Shown here piece after piece: positions 1-6,826 of a stretch of 7,051 bases of DNA. The DNA comes from Rubrobacter sp. (GTDB taxonomy: Bacteria > Actinomycetota > Rubrobacteria > Rubrobacterales > Rubrobacteraceae): positions 1 through 7,051 of the forward strand of contig JADDPU010000634.1 in the NCBI GenBank assembly GCA_016781725.1, written 5' to 3'. A program made the translations under genes and the position numbers. A model generated the notes under the pieces. That model saw nothing but the letters and a program-made list of their open reading frames with translations, was not told where the DNA came from and searched no databases. The number at the start of each line of letters is the position of its first letter. Positions within the stretch are counted from its first letter, which is position 1.

Positions 1-1061
1 AGCGGGTCGCCGACGAGCATGTCTATCATGCGGGTGCCGCCGAACTGCGTGTGCATCACGACCATACGAGCCGGCTCCTCCTTGATCTCACCGATGATCT
101 GGGCGTCCTCGCCGCCTTCGGTGCCACGCAGGGCATCGAGCGCGGCGTCGGCGGCTTCGGCAGCGACAACGGCGATAAGCTTACCCTCGTTGGCGACGTA
201 GAGGGGGTCTATGCCAAGGATCTCGCACGCTCCGTTTACCACGTCCCGAATCGGGAGCCTCTCCTCCCACAGCACCACGCCGTATCCCGAGTCGCGGGCG
301 AGCTCGTTCAGGACGGTGCCAACGCCGCCGCGCGTGGGGTCGCGCATGAAACGTAGTCCCTGTCCTGCCGATTCCTTGAGCGCCTGCGTTAGGGGGGTCA
401 GAGGCCGGGTGTCGGAGAGGACTTCGGCTTCGAGCTCAAGGTCTCCGCGGGCGATCAGGATGGCCGCCCCGTGGTCTCCAAGGGTGCCGGAGCAGAGGAT
501 CTTATCTCCGGGACGTACGGATGCGGACGACAGGATCAACTCCGGGTCGGCTACCCCTACACCCGTCGTGACTACGTAGAGCCCGTCGCCTTTCCCGCGC
601 TCGACGACCTTGGTGTCGCCGGTGGCCACAGAGACGCTAGCTCTTTCGGCGGCCCGCGCCATCGCTTCGACCTCGTGGGTTAGTACTTCGGTGTCCAACC
701 CCTCCTCGATGATGAGGGCGGCGGAGAGACCGAGCGGGGTGGCGCCTGCGACGGCGAGGTCGTTGACGGTACCGTTCACCGCGAGCTCGCCGATGGAGCC
801 ACCGGGGAAGACGAGCGGCCGCACCACGAAGGAGTCGGTCGTCAGGGCGAGGTGGGCTTCGCCGAAGGGGATCAGGGCCGCGTCCGAGAGCGTCGCAAGT
901 ATTGGGTTTTCGAGGGCCGGAAGGAGCAAGCCTTCTACGAGTTTGTGGGTCGCCTTGCCACCGGCGCCGTGGCTCATGTCTATGCGCGGGGCGGTGAACT
1001 TCGGGGGACGCCGACGGTTCTGCTCCAGGGTGTCGAGGACGCGCCGCTCTCTCTCGCTCAT
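1..1061 (-). CDS. hypE: HypE, carbamoyl dehydratase of hydrogenase maturation (3' end cut by window)
   Basis: HypE uses ATP to dehydrate the carbamoyl group that HypF places on its C-terminal cysteine, giving the thiocyanate that supplies the CN ligands of the NiFe site. I translated the frame directly: 353 codons without a stop, from ATG at 1061 to the window edge. Visible AIRS/PurM-type motifs are HGAGGK (31-36), TTDSF (74-78), NGTVNDLAVAGATP (96-109), GDTK (148-151), MRDPTRGGVG (239-248) and NEGKL (291-295). The first ~25 residues are a charged extension before the first core motif. The last visible residues (GGTRMIDMLVGDP, then a codon starting CT) are where the family ends in L-P-R-I-C, so the essential C-terminal Cys should lie just outside the window; this is inferred, not seen. 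The start overlaps the hypD stop by 4 nt (ATGA), which implies translational coupling. Confidence 0.96.
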   Translation of the reverse strand, partial: MSERERRVLDTLEQNRRRPPKFTAPRIDMSHGAGGKATHKLVEGLLLPALENPILATLSDAALIPFGEAHLALTTDSFVVRPLVFPGGSIGELAVNGTVNDLAVAGATPLGLSAALIIEEGLDTEVLTHEVEAMARAAERASVSVATGDTKVVERGKGDGLYVVTTGVGVADPELILSSASVRPGDKILCSGTLGDHGAAILIARGDLELEAEVLSDTRPLTPLTQALKESAGQGLRFMRDPTRGGVGTVLNELARDSGYGVVLWEERLPIRDVVNGACEILGIDPLYVANEGKLIAVVAAEAADAALDALRGTEGGEDAQIIGEIKEEPARMVVMHTQFGGTRMIDMLVGDP

Positions 1062-2185
1062 CCTTTCGACCCTATCTCTACCTTCTCGAACGACTTGCGG
1101 CCGAAGTTGTAGTAGGCGGCGCAGGCGCCTTCGGAGGAGACCATGAGCGCGCCCAAAGGGCGCTCCGGGGTGCAGGCAGTGCCGAAGACCTTGCAATCAG
1201 GCGGCTTGAGCACACCTTTCAGGACCTCCCCACACTGGCAGGCCTTGGGGTCCGCCACCCGCACGCCCGGCGTGGAGTAGCGCAGCTCGGCGTCGAAGTC
1301 AGCGTAGGCCGCAGACAGCTTGAGCGCCGACTGGGCGATAAAGCCCAGGCCCCGCCACTCAAAGTAAGGTCTGAGCTCGAAGACCTCGGCCATGCACTTG
1401 AGGGCCTGGAGGTTCCCCTCCCAGAGCACGACCCGTCCGTACTGGTTCTCGACCTCGCAGCGCCCCTCATCGAGCTGGCGCATGAGCATCAGGATGGACT
1501 GCAGAAGGTCAAGAGGCTCGAACCCTGCAACCACGCAGGGCTTGCCGTAATCCTCGGGCATGAACTCGTAGGGGCGGCAGCCGATCACCGTCGAGACGTG
1601 CCCAGGCCCTATAAACGCGTCCAGGCGCAAGTCAGGGGAGTCGAGCAACGCCCGGACCGGCGGCACTATGGTGACGTGGTTACAGAAGACTGAGAAGTTC
1701 TCGATGCCCTCCTTTTTCGCCCGCAGCAGGGTGAGCGCCGTCGAGGGGGCCGTGGTCTCGAAGCCTATGGCGTAGAAGACCACCTCTCTGTCCGGGTTCT
1801 CGCGCGCTATCCGCAAAGCGTCCAGGGGCGAGTAGACCATCCGGATGTCTGCGCCCTCGGCCTTGACCTCGAGCAGGTTCCCCCTGGATCCTGGCACTCG
1901 CATCATGTCCCCGAAGCAGGTAAAGATCACCTCGGGGCGCTCGGCTATGGCTATGCCCTCGTCCACCCGGCCCATGGGTAGCACGCAGACGGGACAGCCC
2001 GGCCCGTGCACCAGCTCGACCTGGTCAGGGAGCAGGTCCTTTATGCCGTGACGGTAGATGGTATGGGTGTGTCCCCCGCAGACCTCCATAAGCTTGTAGT
2101 GGCGGTCCGGGTCGGTGAGCGAGGCGATCTCCGATGCGACCGCCCGCGCAAGCTCGGCATCGCGAAACTCGCTTACGTATTTCAT
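1058..2185 (-). CDS. hypD: HypD, Fe-S scaffold for Fe(CN)2CO assembly
   Basis: HypD, with HypC, forms the scaffold on which the Fe(CN)2CO group of [NiFe] hydrogenases is built; it receives cyanide from HypE and carries a [4Fe-4S] cluster and redox cysteines. The 375 aa product is the normal family length. Signature motifs are intact: CGGHTH at 36-41 (C36), GPGCPVC at 61-67 (C64, C67), FGDMMRVPG at 91-99, GFETTAP at 141-147 and GPGHVS at 193-198. The C-terminal region holds C316, C318, C331, C338 and C355, where the family binds its [4Fe-4S] cluster. ATG at 2185 is preceded by AAGGTGG about 5 nt upstream and overlaps the stop of the upstream HypC-like gene (ATGA); the stop overlaps hypE the same way. 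No sign of damage. Cytoplasmic. Confidence 0.98.
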   Translation of the reverse strand: MKYVSEFRDAELARAVASEIASLTDPDRHYKLMEVCGGHTHTIYRHGIKDLLPDQVELVHGPGCPVCVLPMGRVDEGIAIAERPEVIFTCFGDMMRVPGSRGNLLEVKAEGADIRMVYSPLDALRIARENPDREVVFYAIGFETTAPSTALTLLRAKKEGIENFSVFCNHVTIVPPVRALLDSPDLRLDAFIGPGHVSTVIGCRPYEFMPEDYGKPCVVAGFEPLDLLQSILMLMRQLDEGRCEVENQYGRVVLWEGNLQALKCMAEVFELRPYFEWRGLGFIAQSALKLSAAYADFDAELRYSTPGVRVADPKACQCGEVLKGVLKPPDCKVFGTACTPERPLGALMVSSEGACAAYYNFGRKSFEKVEIGSKG

Positions 2186-2415
2186 CCCGCCACCTTCCCT
2201 ATCGCGACCCCCCCGTGCGTCAGCAAGACCTCGCCCGAGCGAACCGGCGCCACCAACTCCACCGCTATCTGTGCCCTATTTCCGACCGAATCCTCGCAGA
2301 GGGCGTCGTCACCCCTCACAGAGAGCACCCGCACCGGGATGCCGGCGTCCGAGCAGGTGACGCACCCGTCGTGGTCCAGCGTGCAGTAGCCGGCCGGCCC
2401 TGCACCCTCCATCAT
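2182..2415 (-). CDS. Divergent second HypC-like chaperone (CxTCSD type)
   Basis: This 77 aa protein resembles the HypC/HybG/HupF chaperone family: a small beta-barrel-like sequence ending in ELVAPVRSGEVLLTHGGVAIG, which matches the D/E-W-x-L-I-H-V-G-F-A region of HypC including its His (H67). It lacks the N-terminal Met-Cys of true HypC. Instead it has C11, then GCVTCSDAGIP with C18 and C21, plus C40 in ALCED. C21 sits close to where Cys2 of HypC would align, six rather than four residues before the conserved Pro, so it may replace it (inference). I recall similar small proteins annotated as HypC/HupF beside hypD in actinobacteria. ATG at 2415 has GAGG 8 nt upstream and touches the hypC stop (TGATG). 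A GTG at 2418 in the same frame would give a GTGA overlap and is a real alternative start. The stop overlaps hypD by 4 nt. Its role is likely a HypD partner for a particular client or an auxiliary chaperone. Confidence 0.88.
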   Translation of the reverse strand: MMEGAGPAGYCTLDHDGCVTCSDAGIPVRVLSVRGDDALCEDSVGNRAQIAVELVAPVRSGEVLLTHGGVAIGKVAG

Positions 2416-2693
2416 CACTCGATCCTCGATTCGCGCAACTCCTCCAGTTCCTGCTCGTAGGCCTCGCCGAGCTCCTCCAGGAACCGCAGGGTGTTCTGCG
2501 CCTCCTCTTCGTCGATCTTGGACATGGCGAAGCCGACGTGGATGAGGATCCAGTCCCCCACCTCCACCCTCTCGTCCCCGTGGTGTACGAGTCCGATGTT
2601 CACGTTCCTGCGGACCCCGCTCACGTCCGCCTTGGCCAGCATCGAATCCTCGTCGAGGATCTCGACTATCCGGCCCGGTATACCAAGACACAT
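2415..2693 (-). CDS. hypC: HypC, hydrogenase assembly chaperone
   Basis: HypC binds HypD and the large-subunit precursor and delivers the iron carrying CN and CO ligands. At 92 aa this is a typical HypC. It starts MCLGIPGRIVEI, with the essential Cys2 exposed after Met removal, and has the conserved GDWILIHVGFAMSKIDEEEA segment (residues 46-65) with His52. The last ~30 residues are Glu-rich and helical, as usual. ATG at 2693 has a strong AGGAGG site 8 nt upstream, inside the last codons of hypF, whose stop is 3 nt before this start. Downstream it abuts the second HypC-like gene (TGATG or GTGA). Two adjacent HypC-type genes between hypF and hypD is the notable point. Confidence 0.98.
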   Translation of the reverse strand: MCLGIPGRIVEILDEDSMLAKADVSGVRRNVNIGLVHHGDERVEVGDWILIHVGFAMSKIDEEEAQNTLRFLEELGEAYEQELEELRESRIE

Positions 2694-2696
2694 GCC

Positions 2697-5024
2697 CTAC
2701 GCCTCCTTAGCCTTGAAAATACTATCCGCCAGCACGGCCTGGCCCAGGGCGAGCCCGCCGTCGTTGGTCGGCACCCGCCGGTGCCGGTAGACGGCGAAAC
2801 CCCTCGCATCCAAGCGCTCCGACAACTGTCTCATAAGCAGCAAATTTTGGAAGGTCCCGCCGGAGAGCGCGACGGCTCCTATCCCCGTCTGCTCCCGGAT
2901 CCTCTCGCAGCCTGCGACCACAACCTCCGCCATCGTCCGGTGGAACCTGGAGGAGATCTCCCCCGTCCCCCGTCCCGCGAGCAGATCCTCGACCACCCCG
3001 GCCACGATGCTCCGCGTCTCCACGACCCATCCCTCTCCTTCAGCCCTGAGCCCGAAAGGGTAGGCCCGGTCCGCCGGGCCGCCGGCGGCCAGCTCCAACT
3101 CCACCGCGGCCTGGCCCTCGTAGGTCGTCCTGCGGGAGCCCGGCACCCCGGCGAGGGCGGCGACGGCATCGAAGAGACGGCCGGCGCTGGAGGTGGGCGG
3201 GGTATTCAACCCGTGCTCCACGAGACGGGAGATCAGGCGCACGTTGCGCTCGCCCGCCTCACGCACCGCGGCGAGGGGGAACGTCAAGGTTTCCTCCTCG
3301 CCATAGAGGGTGATGAGCCACGCGAGCGCCACCCGCCAGGGCTGCCGGATCGCCGCCGACCCGCCCGGCAGGGGGGCGTACTCCAGGTGCGCCCGCCGGA
3401 CGAACCCCCCTTCGAGGCTGCCCTCGAAGAACTCCCCGCCCCAGACGGCGCCGTCCGTGCCGTAGCCGGTCCCGTCGAGGGCGACCCCGACGACGCGCTC
3501 GCCGGCCGGTCTCTCGTTGTCAGCGAGGCAACTGGCGATGTGCGCGTGGTGGTGCTGTACGCCGACCGCGGGGAGCCCCTCCTCCTCCAGCTCGCGGGCG
3601 TACTTGGTGGAGAGGTACTCGGGGTGCAGATCGTAGGCAACCAGCTCCGGTCGCACGTCGAAGAGCCGGCAATAGTGCTCGACCCCCTCCCTGAAAGACC
3701 GCAGCGTCTCGTAGTTCTCCATGTCCCCAATGTGGTGGCTCGGGAAGGCGTGACGGTCCTTCGCCAGGCAGAAAGTGTTCTTGAGCTCCCCGCCGCACGC
3801 CAGGGTGTGGCGGGCGAAGCCAGTGGCCATCCTCAAGGGCGCGGGGGCGTAGCCGCGCGAGCGGCGGATCGGGTACTCCCGGCCGCCGACCACCCGAACC
3901 ACAGAATCGTCGCAGCGCATGTGGACCTCGCGGTCGTGCACCAGGAAAAAGTCAGCTATGTCGCGGAGCTGCTCGAACGCCTCATCGTCCCTGTAGGCGA
4001 TCGGCTCGTCGGAGTTGTTGCCGCTGGTCATGACGAGCGGGATGCCAGCGTCGCGCAAGAGCAGGTGGTGCAACGGCGTGTACGCCAGCATCATGCCTAG
4101 AGTGTCCTGGCGTGGGGCTACCTCTTCGACGACCCCGCTATCCTCGCGGCGCTGCAAGAGCACTATGGGCCTTGCCGGTGAGACGAGGAGCGCCTCCTCT
4201 TCCGGCGTGACCCGGCACAGCTCTTTGATTTGGGTGAGGTCGCGGGCCATCAGGGCGAACGGTTTGTCCTGGCGCGCCTTGCGGCCTCTAAGAGTTCTCA
4301 CTGCCCCAGCATCGAACGGATCGCAGGCCAGGTGGTAGCCCCCGAGGCCCTTGATCGCGACCACCGCCCGACCGCGTAGTACCTGCGCCGTCCGGGAGAT
4401 GGGATCTCCCGGCTTGGCGCGCAGCTCGTGGCCGAAGCGGTCGAGCAGCCGGACGCGCGGCCCGCAGACCGGGCAGGCGTTGGGCTGGGCGTGGAAGCGG
4501 CGGTCCGTGGGGTCTTCGTACTCCCGCCGGCACTCTGAACACATCTCGAAGGAGGACATCGTGGTAGTCGCCCGGTCGTAGGGGACGGAGCGGGTGATCG
4601 TGAACCGCGGGCCGCAGTTCGTGCAGTTGGTGAACGGGTAGCGGTAGCGCCGGTCGGCGGGATCGAGGAGCTCGGCGAGGCAGTAGTCGCAGGTGGTGAC
4701 GTCAGGGGAGACGAGGGCCTGGCGCCGGTCCCCGGCCCGGCTCTCCTCTATCGTGAACTCCCTATCCCCGAGAGCCGCGAGCGGCCGCCAGAAGATGGAC
4801 TCGACCGCGGCCAGGGGAGGAGCCTCCCCTTCTATCCCGCGGAGGAAGCGGTCCAGGTCCTCCGGCGCTCCCTCGGCCTCGATGAGTACGCCCGCGGCGT
4901 CGTTGCGGACGAGCCCCGAGAGCCCGTGGCGCCGCGCCAGGGCGTAGACGAAGGGCCTGAAGCCCACGCCCTGCACGATCCCGCGCACAGAGATTCCCCG
5001 TCGCTCGCGGGTCGGCGCCTTCAC
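2697..5024 (-). CDS. hypF: HypF, carbamoyltransferase of hydrogenase maturation
   Basis: HypF converts carbamoyl phosphate and ATP to carbamoyl adenylate and transfers the carbamoyl group to the C-terminal Cys of HypE, the first step of CN ligand synthesis. From GTG at 5024 the product is 775 aa, close to E. coli HypF (750). Domains in order: acylphosphatase-like (VRGIVQGVGFRPF at 13-25, R23 and N41); two zinc-finger units (C112/C115/C134/C137 and C162/C165/C184/C187); YrdC-like (KGLGGYHLACD near 225, TSGNNSDEP near 335); and a Kae1-like domain from about 405 with QHHHAH at 490-495, ALDGTGYGTDG near 510, ALSGGTFQN near 720 and a final TNDGG motif. GTG at 5024 is chosen because it overlaps the protease stop as GTGA and starts just before the acylphosphatase fold. 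The open frame extends to an ATG at 5132, but that would add a low-complexity Arg/Gly stretch inside the neighbour. SD support is weak (GAGGG ~13 nt upstream), so coupling is likely. Confidence 0.97.
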   Translation of the reverse strand: MKAPTRERRGISVRGIVQGVGFRPFVYALARRHGLSGLVRNDAAGVLIEAEGAPEDLDRFLRGIEGEAPPLAAVESIFWRPLAALGDREFTIEESRAGDRRQALVSPDVTTCDYCLAELLDPADRRYRYPFTNCTNCGPRFTITRSVPYDRATTTMSSFEMCSECRREYEDPTDRRFHAQPNACPVCGPRVRLLDRFGHELRAKPGDPISRTAQVLRGRAVVAIKGLGGYHLACDPFDAGAVRTLRGRKARQDKPFALMARDLTQIKELCRVTPEEEALLVSPARPIVLLQRREDSGVVEEVAPRQDTLGMMLAYTPLHHLLLRDAGIPLVMTSGNNSDEPIAYRDDEAFEQLRDIADFFLVHDREVHMRCDDSVVRVVGGREYPIRRSRGYAPAPLRMATGFARHTLACGGELKNTFCLAKDRHAFPSHHIGDMENYETLRSFREGVEHYCRLFDVRPELVAYDLHPEYLSTKYARELEEEGLPAVGVQHHHAHIASCLADNERPAGERVVGVALDGTGYGTDGAVWGGEFFEGSLEGGFVRRAHLEYAPLPGGSAAIRQPWRVALAWLITLYGEEETLTFPLAAVREAGERNVRLISRLVEHGLNTPPTSSAGRLFDAVAALAGVPGSRRTTYEGQAAVELELAAGGPADRAYPFGLRAEGEGWVVETRSIVAGVVEDLLAGRGTGEISSRFHRTMAEVVVAGCERIREQTGIGAVALSGGTFQNLLLMRQLSERLDARGFAVYRHRRVPTNDGGLALGQAVLADSIFKAKEA
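2702..2707 (-). promoter_or_regulatory. Shine-Dalgarno site of hypC
   Basis: AGGAGG on the minus strand (AAGGAGG including the flanking A) lies 8 nt before the hypC ATG. It is inside the last codons of hypF, where it encodes the Lys-Glu of the C-terminal AKEA. It is the strongest ribosome site among the hyp genes here and supports the MCLGIP start. Confidence 0.85.
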
Positions 5025-5524
5025 GTGGCGGTCGGTTCCCTCACCAGCGCCGCGCACAGCTCCCTGAGACGTTCGGTAGCCACCGCAACGCCTCGCTCGA
5101 CCGGTTCGCTCAGGCCCATTCCGAGCTCGCACTCTTTGGGTTGGCAGCCGAGGATGTACACCCGGGGAGGCAAGACCTCGAGGGCGCGCGCCAGGGTCAA
5201 TGCCTTCGAGGGCACCGTAAGGTGGGTATCGGCCAGAAACTCCTGCCGGCCCTCCTCCGTCAACTCCTCAGGGTCTGGGATCTCCACCTCGAGCAGGCAG
5301 ACCGTGCCGGGCTCCTCCCCCCGGTCGGTGGCGTCGACGACGACGAGGGCCTCATAGCCGTCCATCAGCTCCTGGACCATCCTGATGCCGGCGATTCCGG
5401 ACTCGAATACCTCGACCCCCTCAGGCACACCGGCCTCGGAGAACCGCTGGACGACCGCAATCCCGAAGCCGTCGTCCCCAAGTAGATCGTTGCCCACACC
5501 GGCCACCAGCACCCGGGTCGTCAA
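5021..5524 (-). CDS. [NiFe] hydrogenase maturation protease (HyaD/HybD/HycI family, peptidase M52)
   Basis: Endopeptidases of this family cut the C-terminal extension from the hydrogenase large subunit once nickel is in place. The product is 167 aa, normal for the family. The N-terminus GVGNDLLGDDGFG (9-21) is the signature. By alignment to E. coli HybD, the nickel-sensing residues E16, D62 and H93 correspond to D18, D64 (VVVDATD) and H101 (DTHLTVPS); Asp in place of Glu16 also occurs in HycI. The C-terminal LGCQPKECELGMGLSEPVE stretch is also typical. The most likely start is TTG at 5524, which overlaps the previous stop as TTGA and has GAGGTGGGG shortly upstream; an upstream extension would lie wholly within the Nfu-Rieske gene and is unconvincing. 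The stop overlaps the hypF start (GTGA). The client large subunit is not in the window. Confidence 0.95.
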   Translation of the reverse strand: MTTRVLVAGVGNDLLGDDGFGIAVVQRFSEAGVPEGVEVFESGIAGIRMVQELMDGYEALVVVDATDRGEEPGTVCLLEVEIPDPEELTEEGRQEFLADTHLTVPSKALTLARALEVLPPRVYILGCQPKECELGMGLSEPVERGVAVATERLRELCAALVREPTAT

Positions 5525-6438
5525 GCCGGCCCCACCTCTTCCACCTCTACCGCGATCTTGATCTCCCCATCCCCCACCGCGACCGGGAGCGCCGCGAGCT
5601 TGCCTTCCTCCTCGTCCTCTCGCTTGCCGGTCCGCACGTCGTAGCGGCAGCCGTGCCAGGGGCAGACGAGCGTCGAACCCTCCAACCTCCCCAGGTGTAA
5701 CGTGAGGACGCTGCCAGGTGGACACCCGTTCCGGTAGGCGTAAACCTCCCCCTCCAGGCGCACCAGGAGCAGGGAGGTCCCCTCTGGCCGCAAGGCTCGT
5801 ATCTCCCCCGGTTCGAGGTCCTCTAGATGGCCCACGGAGACCCATCGCGGGCGGCGCTTCGGCTTTCTCCCGAGCTGGATGGGCTTCTCGGGCGCAGGTG
5901 GAGGCGGCTCCTCTGCCACAAGCTCCTTGAAGCCCGGGAACCCTTCGCGCAGGGCCTCTTCGACCACCCGCTTGAGGGTGGTCGCGGTACCCGGACAGCC
6001 CTCGCAAGAGCCCGAGAGCCGCACCCGAACCCGCCCCTCCTCTACTCCCAAGACCTCCAACTTGCCCCCGTGGGACTTGAAGTAAGGGTAGACGCCCTCC
6101 AGCGCCTGCTCGACCTGCGTCCGCTCGTCGGCCTCCGGGAGGTCGTACATCTCGAGGAGGGTGCTTACCACGGGGTCCTGCGATACCCGCTCGGCGAGCC
6201 CGGGACCGCCGAGCTCAGTGACGACGTCAAGCAGCCGCCCCAGGGCCTGCCGGTGCAGGACGTCTATGCCCTCGAGGAGGGCGAAGACCTCCTCGCGCGT
6301 TTGCGCGTCCTCTATCCCCTCCATCCGTTCCAGGCCGGCCCCCAACCAGTCCAGCAGGTGCTGAAATTCGGGCGGGAGCACTGCTGAGGCCGGTTGCGCG
6401 ACCTGCACTACGGGGATCTGTTTTTTTGAGGGAGACAT
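5521..6438 (-). CDS. Nfu-type Fe-S domain fused to a Rieske-like domain, hydrogenase accessory protein
   Basis: Predicted cytoplasmic iron-sulfur protein of 305 aa. Three parts are visible: an N-terminal helical region (about 20-105) of unknown family; an Nfu/NifU C-terminal domain (about 107-170) with LSGSCEGCPGTATTLK carrying the C145-x-x-C148 pair used for Fe-S transfer; then a Pro-rich and Lys/Arg-rich linker (176-198) and a Rieske-like domain (about 198-300). The second Rieske motif is intact (CPWHG, C259 and H262), but the first reads NGCPPG: C239 is present and the usual His is Pro241. Extra residues that might serve are H248 and C264. ATG at 6438 has GAAGGG about 8-9 nt upstream and lies 4 nt after the preceding stop; the stop overlaps the protease start. 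Related Nfu-Rieske proteins occur with actinobacterial group 1h hydrogenases (recalled), so a role in cluster assembly or electron transfer for the small subunit is plausible. No signal peptide or membrane segment is seen. Confidence 0.9.
   Translation of the reverse strand: MSPSKKQIPVVQVAQPASAVLPPEFQHLLDWLGAGLERMEGIEDAQTREEVFALLEGIDVLHRQALGRLLDVVTELGGPGLAERVSQDPVVSTLLEMYDLPEADERTQVEQALEGVYPYFKSHGGKLEVLGVEEGRVRVRLSGSCEGCPGTATTLKRVVEEALREGFPGFKELVAEEPPPPAPEKPIQLGRKPKRRPRWVSVGHLEDLEPGEIRALRPEGTSLLLVRLEGEVYAYRNGCPPGSVLTLHLGRLEGSTLVCPWHGCRYDVRTGKREDEEEGKLAALPVAVGDGEIKIAVEVEEVGPA
5961..5984. repeat. Perfect 9-bp inverted repeat inside the Nfu-Rieske gene
   Basis: CGACCACCC at 5961-5969 and GGGTGGTCG at 5976-5984 are exact reverse complements separated by 6 nt. 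In the transcript this would form a GC-rich hairpin just after the codons for the Nfu CxxC motif. No T-run follows on either strand, so it is not an intrinsic terminator. It may be a chance outcome of coding sequence or a site of mRNA structure or pausing. Confidence 0.55.
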
Positions 6439-6442
6439 CTAG

Positions 6443-6826
6443 CTACCCTTCGACAACCTCGGGGGCGCAGTGGAGGCAGGCGTCGCGCGGGACGCCCTTG
6501 CAGGTCGGGCATTCAGGCCCGCAGTCTCCATGTGCCGTGCCCTGGAGGCCCGAGAACTCGTCGGCGAAGCGCCGGCCGCCCTCCTTTACGCCGAGCTCGC
6601 TCAACCTGTAGCGCCCGCCGGACTCGTCGAGGTAGCCCTCCTCCGTCAGGATCTCGAGCTGCTCCCGCAGCAGGGTCCCGTCCACGACCAGGAAGCTTTG
6701 CAGCATCTGGGCGTCGGTCTCCTCTCCGAAGCCCTCGCCCCGCATCCAGTACATCGCCTGCAGGACGTCGTCCCGGCAGCGCAGGGCGGCCATCGGGTCG
6801 AAAGCCCGCTCGCCGTTCTCGCTCAC
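6443..6826 (-). CDS. Small protein with winged-helix-like body and Cys-rich C-terminal tail, function unknown
   Basis: I do not recognise a named family. The 127 aa product has a predominantly helical N-terminal body (about 15-85). Its segment QLEILTEEGYLDESGGRYRLSELG (57-79, given here only as a landmark) looks like the recognition helix and beta-wing of a winged-helix fold, as in DNA-binding regulators. The tail then carries H99, C102, C106, C109, C117, H119 and C120, spaced C-x3-C-x2-C-x7-C-x2-C, suggesting a zinc or iron-sulfur site. GTG at 6826 is the start: it has a strong AAGGAGG site 10 nt upstream and overlaps the previous stop as GTGA. The position between a maturation protease and the Nfu-Rieske gene points to a job in hydrogenase assembly or its regulation; both are inference. 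The winged-helix reading rests on sequence pattern only. Confidence 0.82.
   Translation of the reverse strand: MSENGERAFDPMAALRCRDDVLQAMYWMRGEGFGEETDAQMLQSFLVVDGTLLREQLEILTEEGYLDESGGRYRLSELGVKEGGRRFADEFSGLQGTAHGDCGPECPTCKGVPRDACLHCAPEVVEG

Noticed and set aside
19..1146. Several plus-strand frames across hypE
   Set aside because: The minus-strand HypE frame is open for 353 codons with all its family motifs. The plus-strand frames are Ser/Arg/Pro-rich shadows.
2182..2691. 169 aa open frame starting inside hypC
   Set aside because: The N-terminal ~90 residues are an Arg/Gly-rich out-of-frame reading of hypC. Only the part from 2415 or 2418 is a recognisable protein.
2538..4100. 520-codon open frame on the plus strand
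   Set aside because: It lies antisense to hypF and hypC, whose families and motifs are certain. Its composition (Arg, Pro, Gly and His rich, no motif) is that of an antisense shadow in GC-rich coding DNA.
5025..5132. N-terminally extended HypF starting at ATG 5132
   Set aside because: The extra 36 residues are not like any HypF and would sit inside the protease gene. GTG at 5024 gives the normal distance to the acylphosphatase motif and a GTGA overlap.
5021..6007. Extended 328 aa reading of the maturation protease
   Set aside because: The first ~160 residues are low-complexity Arg/Gly and overlap the Nfu-Rieske gene completely. The protease fold begins right after TTG at 5524.
5827..6387. 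186-codon plus-strand open frame opposite the Nfu-Rieske gene
   Set aside because: No motif and no ribosome site that stands out. It mirrors the Nfu-Rieske coding frame on the other strand.
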